A stretch of DNA of 56,165 bases from Beijerinckia sp. L45 (GCF_009765775.1 NZ_LMUU01000031.1:1-56165), one strand, 5' to 3'. Numbered from the stretch's first letter, positions 25,659 to 34,361 are shown. Notes: generated by a model from the letters alone, not told the origin. Translations and numbers: made by a program.

Positions 25659-26417
25659 GTGCCCGATAGCATCCTGACCCTGGATGGCGTCGGCGTCCGG
25701 TTCGGCGGCCTCAAGGCCGTCGACGACGTGTCGTTGTGCGTGAAGCGCGGCGAGCGGCGCGCCATCATCGGCCCCAACGGTGCCGGCAAAACGACTCTGT
25801 TCAACGCGATCAGCGGCGTCATCCGGCCGACCTCGGGCCGCGTGACGTTCGAGGGCCGCGATGTGACATCCGCACCGCCGCATCGCCGCGCCGCCGCCGG
25901 CATCAGCCGGACGTTCCAGATTACCAACCTGTTTCCGAGCCTGACGGTTCGCGAAAACATGGAGCTTGCGATCTGGGGCCTGGTCGCTCGCAAGTTCTCC
26001 TTCTTCGGTTCGCGCAAGTTGACCGCGGGCGAGGACGCACGGGCGAAGCGTGCGCTGGAACTGGCCCGTCTCGGCGCCCGTGCCGACGTCCTTGTCAGCG
26101 CCTTGTCCTACGGCGAGCAGCGCCAACTCGAACTGGCGATGACGCTTGCAACGAGTCCCAAGATGCTGCTCCTCGACGAACCCGCTGCCGGCCTGTCGCC
26201 GTCCGAACGGATCATCGTCGCCGACGTCATCCGCGCGTTGCCGACGGATCTCACCATCATCCTCATCGAACACGACATGGATCTCGTGCTGTCGCTGGTC
26301 GATTGGGTGACCTGCCTGAGCAACGGCCGCTTTCTCGCCGAGGGGGCACCGGCCGAGATCCGCACCAATGCCGACATCCAGGACGTCTACCTAGGCCGAG
26401 CGCGCCCCCATGCTTGA
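25659..26417 (+). CDS. ABC transporter ATP-binding protein (LivG family)
   Basis: A 252-residue ATPase starting at GTG 25659. It has Walker A GPNGAGKTT, the LivG insert GISRTFQITNLFPSLTVREN, a variant signature LSYGEQRQLELAM, Walker B MLLLDEPAAGLSPSE and switch His LIEHDM. It overlaps the next ATPase gene by 8 bases. A 39-base gap separates it from the binding-protein gene. Confidence 0.9.
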   Translation: MPDSILTLDGVGVRFGGLKAVDDVSLCVKRGERRAIIGPNGAGKTTLFNAISGVIRPTSGRVTFEGRDVTSAPPHRRAAAGISRTFQITNLFPSLTVRENMELAIWGLVARKFSFFGSRKLTAGEDARAKRALELARLGARADVLVSALSYGEQRQLELAMTLATSPKMLLLDEPAAGLSPSERIIVADVIRALPTDLTIILIEHDMDLVLSLVDWVTCLSNGRFLAEGAPAEIRTNADIQDVYLGRARPHA

Positions 26418-27114
26418 GATCCGCGACCTTCATTGTTCTTACGGCGACGCCCAGGTGGTGCATGGCGCGTCCCTGACCGTCGGCGACCGCGAAGTCGTCG
26501 CGCTTCTCGGGCGCAACGGCATGGGCAAGACCACCTTGGTCCGCTCGATCATGGGCCTGACGTCCCCGCAGGTTCGCGCCGGCACGATCACCTGGATGGG
26601 TGACGCGCTGCTTGGTTTGAAAGCCCATGAGATCGCCGGTCGCAAGATCGCGCTCGTGCCGCAGGGCCGCCGCCTGTTTCCGTCACTGACGGTGACCGAG
26701 CATCTCACGATGCTCAAGCCGATCCGCACCAAGACGGGATGGACGGCGGATCGGATTTTTGGCCTGTTCCCGCGCCTCGCGGAGCGTCGCATGAACCGCG
26801 GCAACCAGCTCTCGGGCGGTGAGCGCGGCATGCTGGCGGTCGGCCGGGCGCTGATGCTGGATCCCGAACTGATCCTGATGGACGAGCCCTCCGAAGGTTT
26901 GGCACCGATCATGGTGCAGCACCTCGAGGGGATCATTGCGCAACTGAAGGCGGAGGGCCTTGGCATCCTGCTCGTCGAACAGAACCTCTACAGCGCGCTC
27001 GCCGTAGCGGATCGCGTCTACGTGCTCGAAACCGGCAAGATCGTCTATGAGGCGCAGGCCGAAGCGATCGCCAAGACGCCGGATATTCTCACCCGTTTCC
27101 TTGGGGTGCACTGA
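26410..27114 (+). CDS. ABC transporter ATP-binding protein (LivF family)
   Basis: A 234-residue ATPase: Walker A GRNGMGKTT, Q-loop ALVPQGRRLFPSLTV, signature LSGGERGMLAVGRAL, Walker B LILMDEPSEGLAPIMV, and switch region LVEQNL, where Gln replaces the usual His as in other LivF proteins. Start ATG 26410 overlaps the LivG gene. It completes the transporter; the following 128-base gap carries a terminator-like stem. Confidence 0.9.
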   Translation: MLEIRDLHCSYGDAQVVHGASLTVGDREVVALLGRNGMGKTTLVRSIMGLTSPQVRAGTITWMGDALLGLKAHEIAGRKIALVPQGRRLFPSLTVTEHLTMLKPIRTKTGWTADRIFGLFPRLAERRMNRGNQLSGGERGMLAVGRALMLDPELILMDEPSEGLAPIMVQHLEGIIAQLKAEGLGILLVEQNLYSALAVADRVYVLETGKIVYEAQAEAIAKTPDILTRFLGVH

Positions 27115-27189
27115 AACAATCATCGTCACTGGCGCAGCGGGACCGCAGATGCGGCGCACCGCACGTCTGAACCTTTGTCGAAGGTCGCG

Positions 27190-27232
27190 CTTCACGGCAT
27201 ATGCGCGGCGCCGCCCAGTGAAGATTATTTTT
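27190..27232 (+). terminator. Terminator-like stem before the aldehyde dehydrogenase gene
   Basis: CTTCAC (27190-27195) pairs with GTGAAG (27218-27223), extended by an inner GGC/GCC pair, and is directly followed by ATTATTTTT (27224-27232). It could end the transporter transcript partially or act as an attenuator; the next gene starts 10 bases later, so read-through is also likely. Confidence 0.4.
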
Positions 27233-27242
27233 GAAAGAAGCC

Positions 27243-28748
27243 ATGAACACAATGAACGTCAAACCGCTAGGACTATACATCGACGGCCGCTTCCAGCCTG
27301 CTTCGACGGGCCGGACGATCCGCGTCGAGAATCCAAAGGACCGCAGCGTCGTCGCAGAGGTCGAAGAAGGCGATGCCTCGGACATCGAGAAAGCGCTCGA
27401 TGCCGCGACGCGCGCCTTCGCAGTCTGGTCCGCCGTGCAGCCCGCCGAGCGCGGCAACATCATGCACCGCGCCGCCGATCTTCTGGAAAAACGCCTGCCG
27501 GATCTCGTCACGATCGAGGTCGACCAGATCGGGCGCCCGCGGCGCGAAATGGAAGCGCAGCTCGGCCGCCTGCCGGAGTGGTTCCGCTATTTCGGCGCCG
27601 TGGCGCGGACGCATGAGGATACCGTGCCACCTTTCGGCGGCGCCTTCCTCAACTACACCCGGCGCGTGCCGCTCGGCGTCGTGGGGCACATCACCCCCTG
27701 GAACCATCCGCTCCTCATTCTCACCAAGAAGATCGCGCCGGCAATGGCCGCCGGCAACGCCATCGTCGTCAAACCGAGCGAACTGGCGCCGATCACGCCG
27801 CTTTTGCTCGGCGACATCTTTAAGGAGGCCGGTGTTCCCGACGGCGTCTACAATGTCGTGCCGGGCTACGGCGCCACTGCCGGTCTCGCGCTGACCTCGA
27901 GCCCGCGCATCGCCAAGATCGATCTCACCGGCGGCACCGAAACCGGAAAGACGGTCGCGTCGCTCGCCGCACGCAACCTGACGCGCGTCGCCGCCGAGCT
28001 CGGCGGCAAGGCCAATGTCATCGCCTTTGCCGACGTCCCCGTCGATCGATGCGTGGCGGCGACGCTGTTCGCCTCCTTCATCGCTTCCGGTCAGACTTGC
28101 GTGCAGGGATCGCGGCTCCTGGTCCATCGCTCGATCCACGATGCCGTCGTGGCCGAACTCGTGCGCCGCACCAACGCGATCCGCCTCGGCGATCCGCAGG
28201 ACCGCATGACCCAGATGGGCCCGCTCGTCTCGGAGAAACAGCGTGCGCTCGTCGAACGTTATGTCGCGATCGGCGTGGCCGAAGGCGCGACGCTCGCGGC
28301 TGGCGGCCGCCGTCCCGACGGTGCCGCGTTCGATGGCGGCTACTACCATCTTCCAACGATCTTCACCGATGTGCGCAACGACATGCGGATCGCCCAGGAG
28401 GAAATCTTTGGACCGGTCGTCTGCGTCATCCCCTTCGATACGGAGGAGGAGGCGATCGCGCTGGCCAACGGTACGGAGTTCGGGCTCGCCAATTCGATCT
28501 GGACGCGTGACATCACCCGCGCGCATCGCGTCGCCCATCAGCTGCAGAGCGGCATCACCTGGATTAACGACCATCACCGGATCGATCCATGCTCGCCCTG
28601 GGGCGGGTTCAAGATGAGCGGGCTCGGGCGCGAAAACGGCCTCGTCGCCTACGAAGAATACACCCAGATCCAGAACATCATCGTCAATCTCTCGGATGCG
28701 CCCTTCGACTGGTACGCCGACGACGCGACAGAAAAGCGCTACAGCTGA
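27243..28748 (+). CDS. NAD(P)-dependent aldehyde dehydrogenase
   Basis: A 501-residue enzyme of the aldehyde dehydrogenase superfamily. Catalytic Cys286 (SGQTCVQGSRL) and general base Glu252 (AAELGGKANVI) are in place; the cofactor motif LTGGTETGKTV and the NHPLLILTKKIAPAMAAGNAIVVKPSE stretch are normal, as is EEIFGPVVCVIPF. ATG 27243 follows GAAAGAAG at short spacing; ATG 27252 is an alternative. It oxidises an aldehyde intermediate to the acid; similar enzymes accept hydroxymuconic or carboxymuconate semialdehydes, which would fit the ACMSD-like gene that follows after 1 base. Confidence 0.88.
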   Translation: MNTMNVKPLGLYIDGRFQPASTGRTIRVENPKDRSVVAEVEEGDASDIEKALDAATRAFAVWSAVQPAERGNIMHRAADLLEKRLPDLVTIEVDQIGRPRREMEAQLGRLPEWFRYFGAVARTHEDTVPPFGGAFLNYTRRVPLGVVGHITPWNHPLLILTKKIAPAMAAGNAIVVKPSELAPITPLLLGDIFKEAGVPDGVYNVVPGYGATAGLALTSSPRIAKIDLTGGTETGKTVASLAARNLTRVAAELGGKANVIAFADVPVDRCVAATLFASFIASGQTCVQGSRLLVHRSIHDAVVAELVRRTNAIRLGDPQDRMTQMGPLVSEKQRALVERYVAIGVAEGATLAAGGRRPDGAAFDGGYYHLPTIFTDVRNDMRIAQEEIFGPVVCVIPFDTEEEAIALANGTEFGLANSIWTRDITRAHRVAHQLQSGITWINDHHRIDPCSPWGGFKMSGLGRENGLVAYEEYTQIQNIIVNLSDAPFDWYADDATEKRYS

Positions 28749-28749
28749 C

Positions 28750-29739
28750 ATGACCATCGACATTCACAGCCACGTAATCCCCGAGCGCGTGGTCGACGCC
28801 ATCACCGCCGATCCCGCGCGCTTCCAGGCGCGCGTCGAAGGCGTGGGCGACGCCCGCAAGATCGTGCACGATCAAGGCTACGTCTATCCGCTCGCACCCG
28901 AGTTCCACCTTACCGACGCCAAGCTCGAGTCGATGGATCGCAAACGGATCGACGTCTCCGTCATCTCGCCGGCACCGCCCATGTTCTACTATTGGGCCGA
29001 TGCCGATCTTGCGCTGGCCGCCGCGCAACTCGTCAACGACGGCGTCGCCGACATGGTGGCGGACAAGCCGAGCCGGCTCCGCGGCATGGCAACGGTGCCG
29101 ATGCAGCATCCGGACGCGGCCGTTGCGGAACTCGAGCGCGTCGTCAAGGAGCACGGGTTCAAGGCGGTGGAGATCGGCACCTCGATCGAGGGCGCACAAC
29201 TCGCCGAGACGCGCTTTCGCCCGGTGCTGCGCCGCGCCGCAGAACTCGGCGCTTTCGTCTTCGCCCATCCCTATTACGTCGGCGCGAAAGCCGGGCTGGA
29301 AGACTATTATCTGACCAACCTGCTGGGAAACCCCTTCGATACCACGGTGATGCTGTCACACCTGATGTTTTCCGGCGCGCTCGACGACCTTCCCGATCTG
29401 AAGATCGTGCTGGCGCATGGCGGCGGCTTTCTGCCCTATCAGATCGGCCGGCTCGTTCACGGCCACAAGGTCCGCAGCGAAACCAAGGCGAAGACGGCGT
29501 CCTCGCCCAAGGACCTGCTCAAGCGCATCTATTTCGACAGCCTAGTCTTCGATCCGCAGGCGCTGCGCTACTTGATCGATCTTGTCGGGGCCGATCATAT
29601 CTGCATCGGGACCGACTCGCCGTTCGATATGGCGGACCAGGCCCCGTTGCAGACCATCGCAAACGTTCCTGGGATCACGCCTGATGAAACCAAGTGCCTG
29701 TGCTGCGGCACTGCGCTCACCTTGCTCCGCGAAGCTTAA
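28750..29739 (+). CDS. Amidohydrolase/decarboxylase, ACMSD-like
   Basis: A 329-residue TIM-barrel metal enzyme. Metal ligands follow the ACMSD pattern: His6 and His8 (DIHSHV), His173 (FVFAHPYY) and Asp289 (CIGTDSPFDM); VLAHGGGFLPYQIGRL holds the conserved His-Gly-Gly segment. The family contains 2-amino-3-carboxymuconate-6-semialdehyde decarboxylase and related non-oxidative decarboxylases or hydrolases. Directly coupled to the aldehyde dehydrogenase gene (1-base gap). In tryptophan and nitroaromatic catabolism an ACMSD works just before a semialdehyde dehydrogenase; the same pairing here suggests a ring-cleavage-type product as substrate. Start ATG 28750 gives the normal N-terminus. Confidence 0.85.
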   Translation: MTIDIHSHVIPERVVDAITADPARFQARVEGVGDARKIVHDQGYVYPLAPEFHLTDAKLESMDRKRIDVSVISPAPPMFYYWADADLALAAAQLVNDGVADMVADKPSRLRGMATVPMQHPDAAVAELERVVKEHGFKAVEIGTSIEGAQLAETRFRPVLRRAAELGAFVFAHPYYVGAKAGLEDYYLTNLLGNPFDTTVMLSHLMFSGALDDLPDLKIVLAHGGGFLPYQIGRLVHGHKVRSETKAKTASSPKDLLKRIYFDSLVFDPQALRYLIDLVGADHICIGTDSPFDMADQAPLQTIANVPGITPDETKCLCCGTALTLLREA

Positions 29740-29754
29740 GCAGAGGATTACTCG

Positions 29755-30648
29755 ATGACCCAGGATCTTGGCGGCAGCGTCCGCAACCGATTGGATTATA
29801 CGCCGATCCACAAGCGGCCCAAGCTGCGTCTGCCCGGCGACGCGCGCGTGGCCGTCTGGACCATCGTCAACGTCGAGAATTGGAGTTCGACAGGGCCAAT
29901 GCCACGCGCGGTTCTGCCGCCGCCGATGGGGCAGGCGCTGCTCCCCGACATTCCGAACTGGGCCTGGCACGAGTACGGGATGCGCGTCGGCTTCTGGCGC
30001 TTCCTCGAAGCTCTCGGGTCACGCGGTCTTAAGGCGACGTTCGCGGTCAACGGAACGGCGCTGGACGTCTACCGCGAGGCCTGCGAAGCGGCGCGTGAGG
30101 CCGGCTGGGACTTCATGGGGCACGGCTTCATCCAGAAGCCGATGCACAAGGTGGACGACCAGAAGGCCGCCATCGCCGCCACAATAGCCGCGATCAAGGA
30201 ATTCACCGGCAATCCCCCGCGCGGCTGGGAAAGCCCCGGCTTGACGGAAACGGACGAGACGCTTGATCTGCTCGCCGAGGCCGGCATCGAATATGTCGCG
30301 GACTGGGTACTGGACGAGCAGCCCGTGTCGCTACGCACGCGCGCCGGCTCGATCGTATCGGTCCCGTATACCGTCGAAATTAACGACGTCGTGATCAGCG
30401 CCGTGCAGCAGCAACCCTCCGACGAGATTTTTCGGCGCGGGCGCGACCAGTTCGATCGGCTCTATCTCGACGGAGCAAGTGCGCCGCGGGTCATGGCGAT
30501 CTCCATCCACCCCTATCTCACCGGCGTGCCACATCGCATCAAGTACCTGGAGATGCTCTACGACTACATCCTCGGGCACGAGGGTGTCGTGATGTGGACC
30601 GGCGCGGAGATTCTGGACTGGTATCGTTCACAGACGGTGGCAACGTAA
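29755..30648 (+). CDS. Polysaccharide-deacetylase-fold hydrolase, PuuE/cyclic-imidase-like (copy 2)
   Basis: A 297-residue paralogue of the protein at 21614-22507, about half identical by eye over its full length. Shared motifs: VAVWTIVNVENW, PDIPNWAWHEYGMRVGFWR, FAVNGTAL, FMGHGFIQKPMHKV, PRGWESPGLTETDET and SIHPYLTGVPHRIKYL. As in copy 1, the metal-binding TFDD of true sugar deacetylases is absent. Probably opens a related cyclic amide or ureide, or both copies form a mixed oligomer. Starts 15 bases after the ACMSD-like gene and is the last gene of the plus-strand block. No strong terminator is visible in the 37 bases before the convergent GntR gene. Confidence 0.82.
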   Translation: MTQDLGGSVRNRLDYTPIHKRPKLRLPGDARVAVWTIVNVENWSSTGPMPRAVLPPPMGQALLPDIPNWAWHEYGMRVGFWRFLEALGSRGLKATFAVNGTALDVYREACEAAREAGWDFMGHGFIQKPMHKVDDQKAAIAATIAAIKEFTGNPPRGWESPGLTETDETLDLLAEAGIEYVADWVLDEQPVSLRTRAGSIVSVPYTVEINDVVISAVQQQPSDEIFRRGRDQFDRLYLDGASAPRVMAISIHPYLTGVPHRIKYLEMLYDYILGHEGVVMWTGAEILDWYRSQTVAT

Positions 30649-30685
30649 CGTCACGTCGCCACGGCGCCGCCGGATCAACCAACCG

Positions 30686-31462
30686 CTACAGCAGCCATTG
30701 CGCGTGGGTTTCGTCCGCAGGGTCGTCCTTTTTCGCGGCGCTCGCGAGCGCCGCCACTCGCATCAAGGATGCTTTCAAACTGACGATATGGGCGCGCATC
30801 AGCGTCTCGGCGGCCTTCGGCTCGCGGAGGAGTACGGCGTGATAGATCTTGTGATGGTTCTCGTGACGGCGACGGATATCGGGAAGGTCGAATCCCACGA
30901 CGTTGTGGGTCAACGTCTGGGGGATGCGGTTGCACAAGCGCAGGACGTCGGCGAGCAGTCGGGAGTCGGCGGCCTGTTGCAGCGCCAGGTGGAACTGCAC
31001 GTTGATCGCGGAATAACGGCTGCGACAGTCAGGCGGCGTCGGCGACAGCGCCAGCAGTTCGTCGCCAAGGTACAAGGCCTCGCGCATGGCGAGATCCTGC
31101 TCCGCGCTGAGACCACGCTCTGCTGCCAGCCGGCAGATGAGGCCTTCGCTCAGCGCGCGCATTTCAAAGGCGTCGCCGATTTCGCCCATGCTGAAGGCAC
31201 GGACGACGAAGCCGCGGTTTGGCTGATGATCAAGCAGGCCTTCGCCAGCGAGCGTTTGCAGCGCGGCGCGGATCGGCGTCCGCGACACCGACAGAGACCG
31301 CGCAAGTTGCACTTCGTTGATGCGGCTGTCCGCGGGCAGTTTGCCGTCCAAAAGAGCAGCGCGCACGCTTTCGGTCACCTGCAACGCCCGCGTCCGGGCA
31401 TGGAGCGCTAGTGAGACGGGCTCCTCGGACGAGGCGGTCTGCACGGCAGCTTTCGACGTCAT
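30686..31462 (-). CDS. GntR-family transcriptional regulator (FCD subfamily)
   Basis: A 258-residue regulator. The winged helix-turn-helix spans about residues 30-95 (VTESVRAALLDGKL, NEVQLARSLSVSRTPIRAALQTLAGEGLL, NRGFVVRAF) and the FCD domain about 100-225 with conserved D..EMRALSEGLICRLAA, NVQFHLALQQAAD, HHKIYHAVLL and MRAHIVSLK metal-ligand positions. The start ATG 31462 has a strong ribosome-binding site (GAAGGGG); an upstream in-frame ATG is weaker. It is convergent with the catabolic block and divergent from the binding-protein gene, a position typical for the local repressor. A dyad lies in its own promoter region. Confidence 0.9.
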   Translation of the reverse strand: MTSKAAVQTASSEEPVSLALHARTRALQVTESVRAALLDGKLPADSRINEVQLARSLSVSRTPIRAALQTLAGEGLLDHQPNRGFVVRAFSMGEIGDAFEMRALSEGLICRLAAERGLSAEQDLAMREALYLGDELLALSPTPPDCRSRYSAINVQFHLALQQAADSRLLADVLRLCNRIPQTLTHNVVGFDLPDIRRRHENHHKIYHAVLLREPKAAETLMRAHIVSLKASLMRVAALASAAKKDDPADETHAQWLL

Positions 31463-31476
31463 CGCACCCCTTCTCC

Positions 31477-31488
31477 CTGTGAACACAG
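31477..31488. promoter_or_regulatory. Dyad CTGTG-AA-CACAG before the GntR gene
   Basis: Five-base perfect arms with a 2-base centre, 15 bases upstream of the GntR start codon on the minus strand; candidate autoregulatory site. Confidence 0.3.
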
Positions 31489-31566
31489 TATTCTCTTCCT
31501 CATGCCACCCTTCGCCGAAAGAGGCCAGCCATCAAAAAAACGCTGTTGCCTCAAGGTGCATACACT

Positions 31567-31584
31567 TTGGCACGATCCCTGCGA
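31567..31584 (+). promoter_or_regulatory. Sigma-54 promoter ahead of the binding-protein gene
   Basis: TTGGCACG-ATCC-CTGC: GG at 31569-31570 and GC at 31581-31582 are separated by exactly 10 bases and the -24 element is a full TGGCACG. Predicted transcription start near 31594, 67 bases before the coding start. RpoN dependence would fit nitrogen control. Confidence 0.6.
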
Positions 31585-31660
31585 CAGTGTGTACGAAGTG
31601 TCGTGAATCGTCCACGATCGGGCAACACACCCTCGATCTGGTCACCAAAGGTTTATCCTC

Positions 31661-32770
31661 GTGTCTGCAATTCGCCATCCCCGGCCCACTCTGGATTTTA
31701 CAATCGGAACGCGCTCGGCGCTGAAGCCGGTCCCCGCGGGGCGCTGCCTGCGGAAGCGAGGCTCGCTGATTCGCCGTCTGTTCGCTGCGGTGCTTCTGGC
31801 CTCGGCGGTCCAGACCCCGGCCTCGGCGGAGACGCCAGCGACGAAGCTGACGGTCAATGTCTTCCCTGGCGGCTTCAACTGGCCGCTGTTCGTCGCGCGC
31901 GACAAGGGATTTTTCGCCGCACGCGGCCTCGAAATCGAGGTCCAGCCGACGACGGGATCGATAGCGCAAATGTCCGGACTCGCCACCGGCAAGTTCGATA
32001 TCGCGATGACGGCGATCGACAACATTGTCGCCTACGTTGAAGGGCAGGGTGACGCCTCCGTCGGCAAGCAATCGGATTTCGTTGCCGTCATGGGCAGTGA
32101 CAGCGGCTTTCTCAGTGTCGTCAGTGCGCCGGCGATCCCGACCTTTGAAAAACTTCGCGGCCAGACACTGTCGGTCGACGCGCGAAGCACGGGCTACGCC
32201 TTCGTCTTTTTCGACATGCTGGCACGCGAAGGTTTGAAGGCCACCGACTACACCATCGTTCCTGTTGGCGGCATGACGCAACGCTGGACGGCGATGAAGC
32301 AGGGTCAGCAGGTCGCAACCATCCTCTCCACGCCTTACGATATCCTGGCCAAGGCCGAAGGCTTTCATCAGCTCGGCTGGGCCACGCATACGATCGGGCC
32401 GTACCAGGGCAACGTCGCCGCGACCAAGCGGCCCTGGGCTGAAGCGCATCGTCCGCAGCTCGTCGCCTACATCCGCGCTTATGCCGCCGCGATCGATTGG
32501 CTCTACGAGCCGAAGAACCATGACGAGGCGATCAAGATTCTGCGCGCCAACCTGCCGTCGATGTCGGAACAGCTCGCCCAACAAACCTACGGCGAGCTGC
32601 TCGATCCCAAGGATGGCTTCTTTCGCCAGGCGAAGGTCGACGCCGAAGGCGTGCGAACCGTGCTCCGGCTGCGCAGCCAGTATCTGCCGGGAAGCCCGCA
32701 GCTTAGCGATGCGAGCCGGTACTACGACGCGAGTTTCTGGTCCGACGCCATGACGCCGAGCGTCAAGTAG
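31661..32770 (+). CDS. ABC transporter substrate-binding protein, NMT1/THI5-like
   Basis: A 369-residue periplasmic binding protein of type II fold. After a signal segment (RGSLIRRLFAAVLLASAVQTPASA) the mature protein begins KLTVNVFPGGFNWPLFVARDKGFFAARGLEIEV, a pattern shared by NMT1/SsuA-like receptors for thiamine precursors, sulfonates and nitrogenous bases. Later segments GQTLSVDARSTGYAFVFFDML and PLVAYIRAYAAAIDWLYE-like helices also fit. The GTG at 31661, with AAAGG 9 bases upstream, gives about 35 residues before the hydrophobic signal, longer than usual, so the true start may lie further in. No permease or ATPase gene is adjacent; it is followed by an OprB porin. Confidence 0.82.
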   Translation: MSAIRHPRPTLDFTIGTRSALKPVPAGRCLRKRGSLIRRLFAAVLLASAVQTPASAETPATKLTVNVFPGGFNWPLFVARDKGFFAARGLEIEVQPTTGSIAQMSGLATGKFDIAMTAIDNIVAYVEGQGDASVGKQSDFVAVMGSDSGFLSVVSAPAIPTFEKLRGQTLSVDARSTGYAFVFFDMLAREGLKATDYTIVPVGGMTQRWTAMKQGQQVATILSTPYDILAKAEGFHQLGWATHTIGPYQGNVAATKRPWAEAHRPQLVAYIRAYAAAIDWLYEPKNHDEAIKILRANLPSMSEQLAQQTYGELLDPKDGFFRQAKVDAEGVRTVLRLRSQYLPGSPQLSDASRYYDASFWSDAMTPSVK

Positions 32771-32918
32771 GACGCCGATCCGGCCAGAGGCGGGCGCTCG
32801 CCGATGCGGTGAGCGGCAATCGACGGCCGTTTGCCGAAAACCGTCGCGCCTCGGGGGAGGCGCCAGGATCCACTGCCCGACCCTCTTGGTCGGGACGAGA
32901 CTCAACGAGGGGATAGCC

Positions 32919-34361
32919 ATGCAACCAAATGCTCGCCTTTACGGTGCCGCGATCGCGGCGGCCGCCTTCTGCTTCAGTTTTGGTGCGCATGCGCAGCAAG
33001 CTTCCGACAAGGGGACCAATGCCTCGCCTTTGACGAAACCGATCGCGCCGGCCTTGCCGTTGCCGGATCAGGGCACGTCGCAAGGCTACCTCTTCAACCT
33101 GCGGCCGCTTGGCGAAGATTTCGGCAAGAAGTTGGCCGACCACGGAATCTATTTGACTGGCCGTACGTTCAACGAAGGCTTTGCCAACGTCAGCGGCGGC
33201 ATCAAGCGCGGCAGCCTCTACGAAGGCTTTACCGCCTTCGGTGTCGATCTCGACATGAACCGGATCGCCGGAATCCACGGCGGCTCGATCCATTTGCTTC
33301 TCGACGATCTCAACGGCCAGCCGTTCCTCGGCTATTCCGGCAGCGCCTACATCAACAACAAAGTGTTCGGCGGAACGGCGGCGGCGCGCCTCAACGAACT
33401 CTCCTACGAGCAGAGCCTGTTCAACGACAAGCTCGACGTTCGCTTCGGCCGCGTCACGGTGGGCACCGAGTTCGATACGTCCGAAATCTATTGCGAATTC
33501 GTCACCGCGCTGTGCGCCACGCCATCCGGCTATTCCTTTACCAAGGGCTATCCCTCCTACCTGACGTCATCGACGGCGATCGTTGGGCAGCTGACCTTGC
33601 CGAATTCGTTTTATCTCAATGCCGGCGCTTACGAAGACGAGCCTGCGCTCGCGCAGCAGCATCACTTCAACTGGCCGGGACGCGACTGGGATCCGAGCCT
33701 GTTTCGCGGCGTCACCGTTCCCGTGCAGTTCGGCTACCGCACGAACTACAACAACGATCCCTATCCCCGCTCCTATGATATCGGCGCGTTCTATGACACG
33801 GGCGATTATACCGATCCGCTGTTGAACACGGCGGGCTTGAACCGGGTGAGGAATGGCGGCGTCGCCAAGCTGGATCACGGCAAAAGTTCGGTCTGGGCGC
33901 AAGCGCAGCAGGTGGTCTGGCGCCCCGACATGACGTCGAAGCGGGGCATCACCGTATTCGGCGCTGCCAACGTCGTGACAAGCGGCCAGACCAATATCCG
34001 GGACACCATTTTCGCCGGCTTTTCCTGGGCTGGCCCGATGGAATCGCGACCCAACGACAAGCTGAACTTTGTCGCGCAATATGTCAGCCTCAACGATGCC
34101 TATACGACTTTCGTCGACTCCACCCTGCAGAAGGGAGGGGTCAGCAGCACCGTCAGCAACGACGAGTCGTTCATCGAGCTGAACTATGGAATCGCGCTGG
34201 CGCCGGGTATCGCTTTCAAGCCGTTCATCGACGTGATCTTCAATCCGGATCAGGTCGGCATCGCAAAGCCCTCGGCGACCAACACGCATGCCCTGTTCGT
34301 CGGTGCCGCGTTCTCCATGTTCTTCGCGGACGCGCTCGGCTTGCCGAAACTGTCGCGCTAA
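32919..34361 (+). CDS. OprB-family outer-membrane porin (second copy)
   Basis: A 480-residue protein with a Sec signal (MQPNARLYGAAIAAAAFCFSFGAHAQ) and an OprB barrel. It shares with the porin at 9528-10985 the blocks GYLFNLRPLGEDFGKKLADHGIYLTGRTFNEGFANVSGG, RGSLYEGFTAFGVDLDMNRIAG and VTVGTEFDTSEIYCEF, here split as separate motifs. ATG 32919 lies 5 bases after GAGGGGA. The gap after the binding-protein gene is about 150 bases, so the two are probably co-transcribed from the sigma-54 promoter and form an outer-membrane/periplasm uptake pair. A strong hairpin follows 55 bases after the stop. Confidence 0.88.
   Translation: MQPNARLYGAAIAAAAFCFSFGAHAQQASDKGTNASPLTKPIAPALPLPDQGTSQGYLFNLRPLGEDFGKKLADHGIYLTGRTFNEGFANVSGGIKRGSLYEGFTAFGVDLDMNRIAGIHGGSIHLLLDDLNGQPFLGYSGSAYINNKVFGGTAAARLNELSYEQSLFNDKLDVRFGRVTVGTEFDTSEIYCEFVTALCATPSGYSFTKGYPSYLTSSTAIVGQLTLPNSFYLNAGAYEDEPALAQQHHFNWPGRDWDPSLFRGVTVPVQFGYRTNYNNDPYPRSYDIGAFYDTGDYTDPLLNTAGLNRVRNGGVAKLDHGKSSVWAQAQQVVWRPDMTSKRGITVFGAANVVTSGQTNIRDTIFAGFSWAGPMESRPNDKLNFVAQYVSLNDAYTTFVDSTLQKGGVSSTVSNDESFIELNYGIALAPGIAFKPFIDVIFNPDQVGIAKPSATNTHALFVGAAFSMFFADALGLPKLSR

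Noticed and set aside
27273-28763. 496-codon minus-strand frame opposite the aldehyde dehydrogenase gene
   Set aside because: The plus-strand enzyme has complete catalytic motifs; the antisense translation has none.
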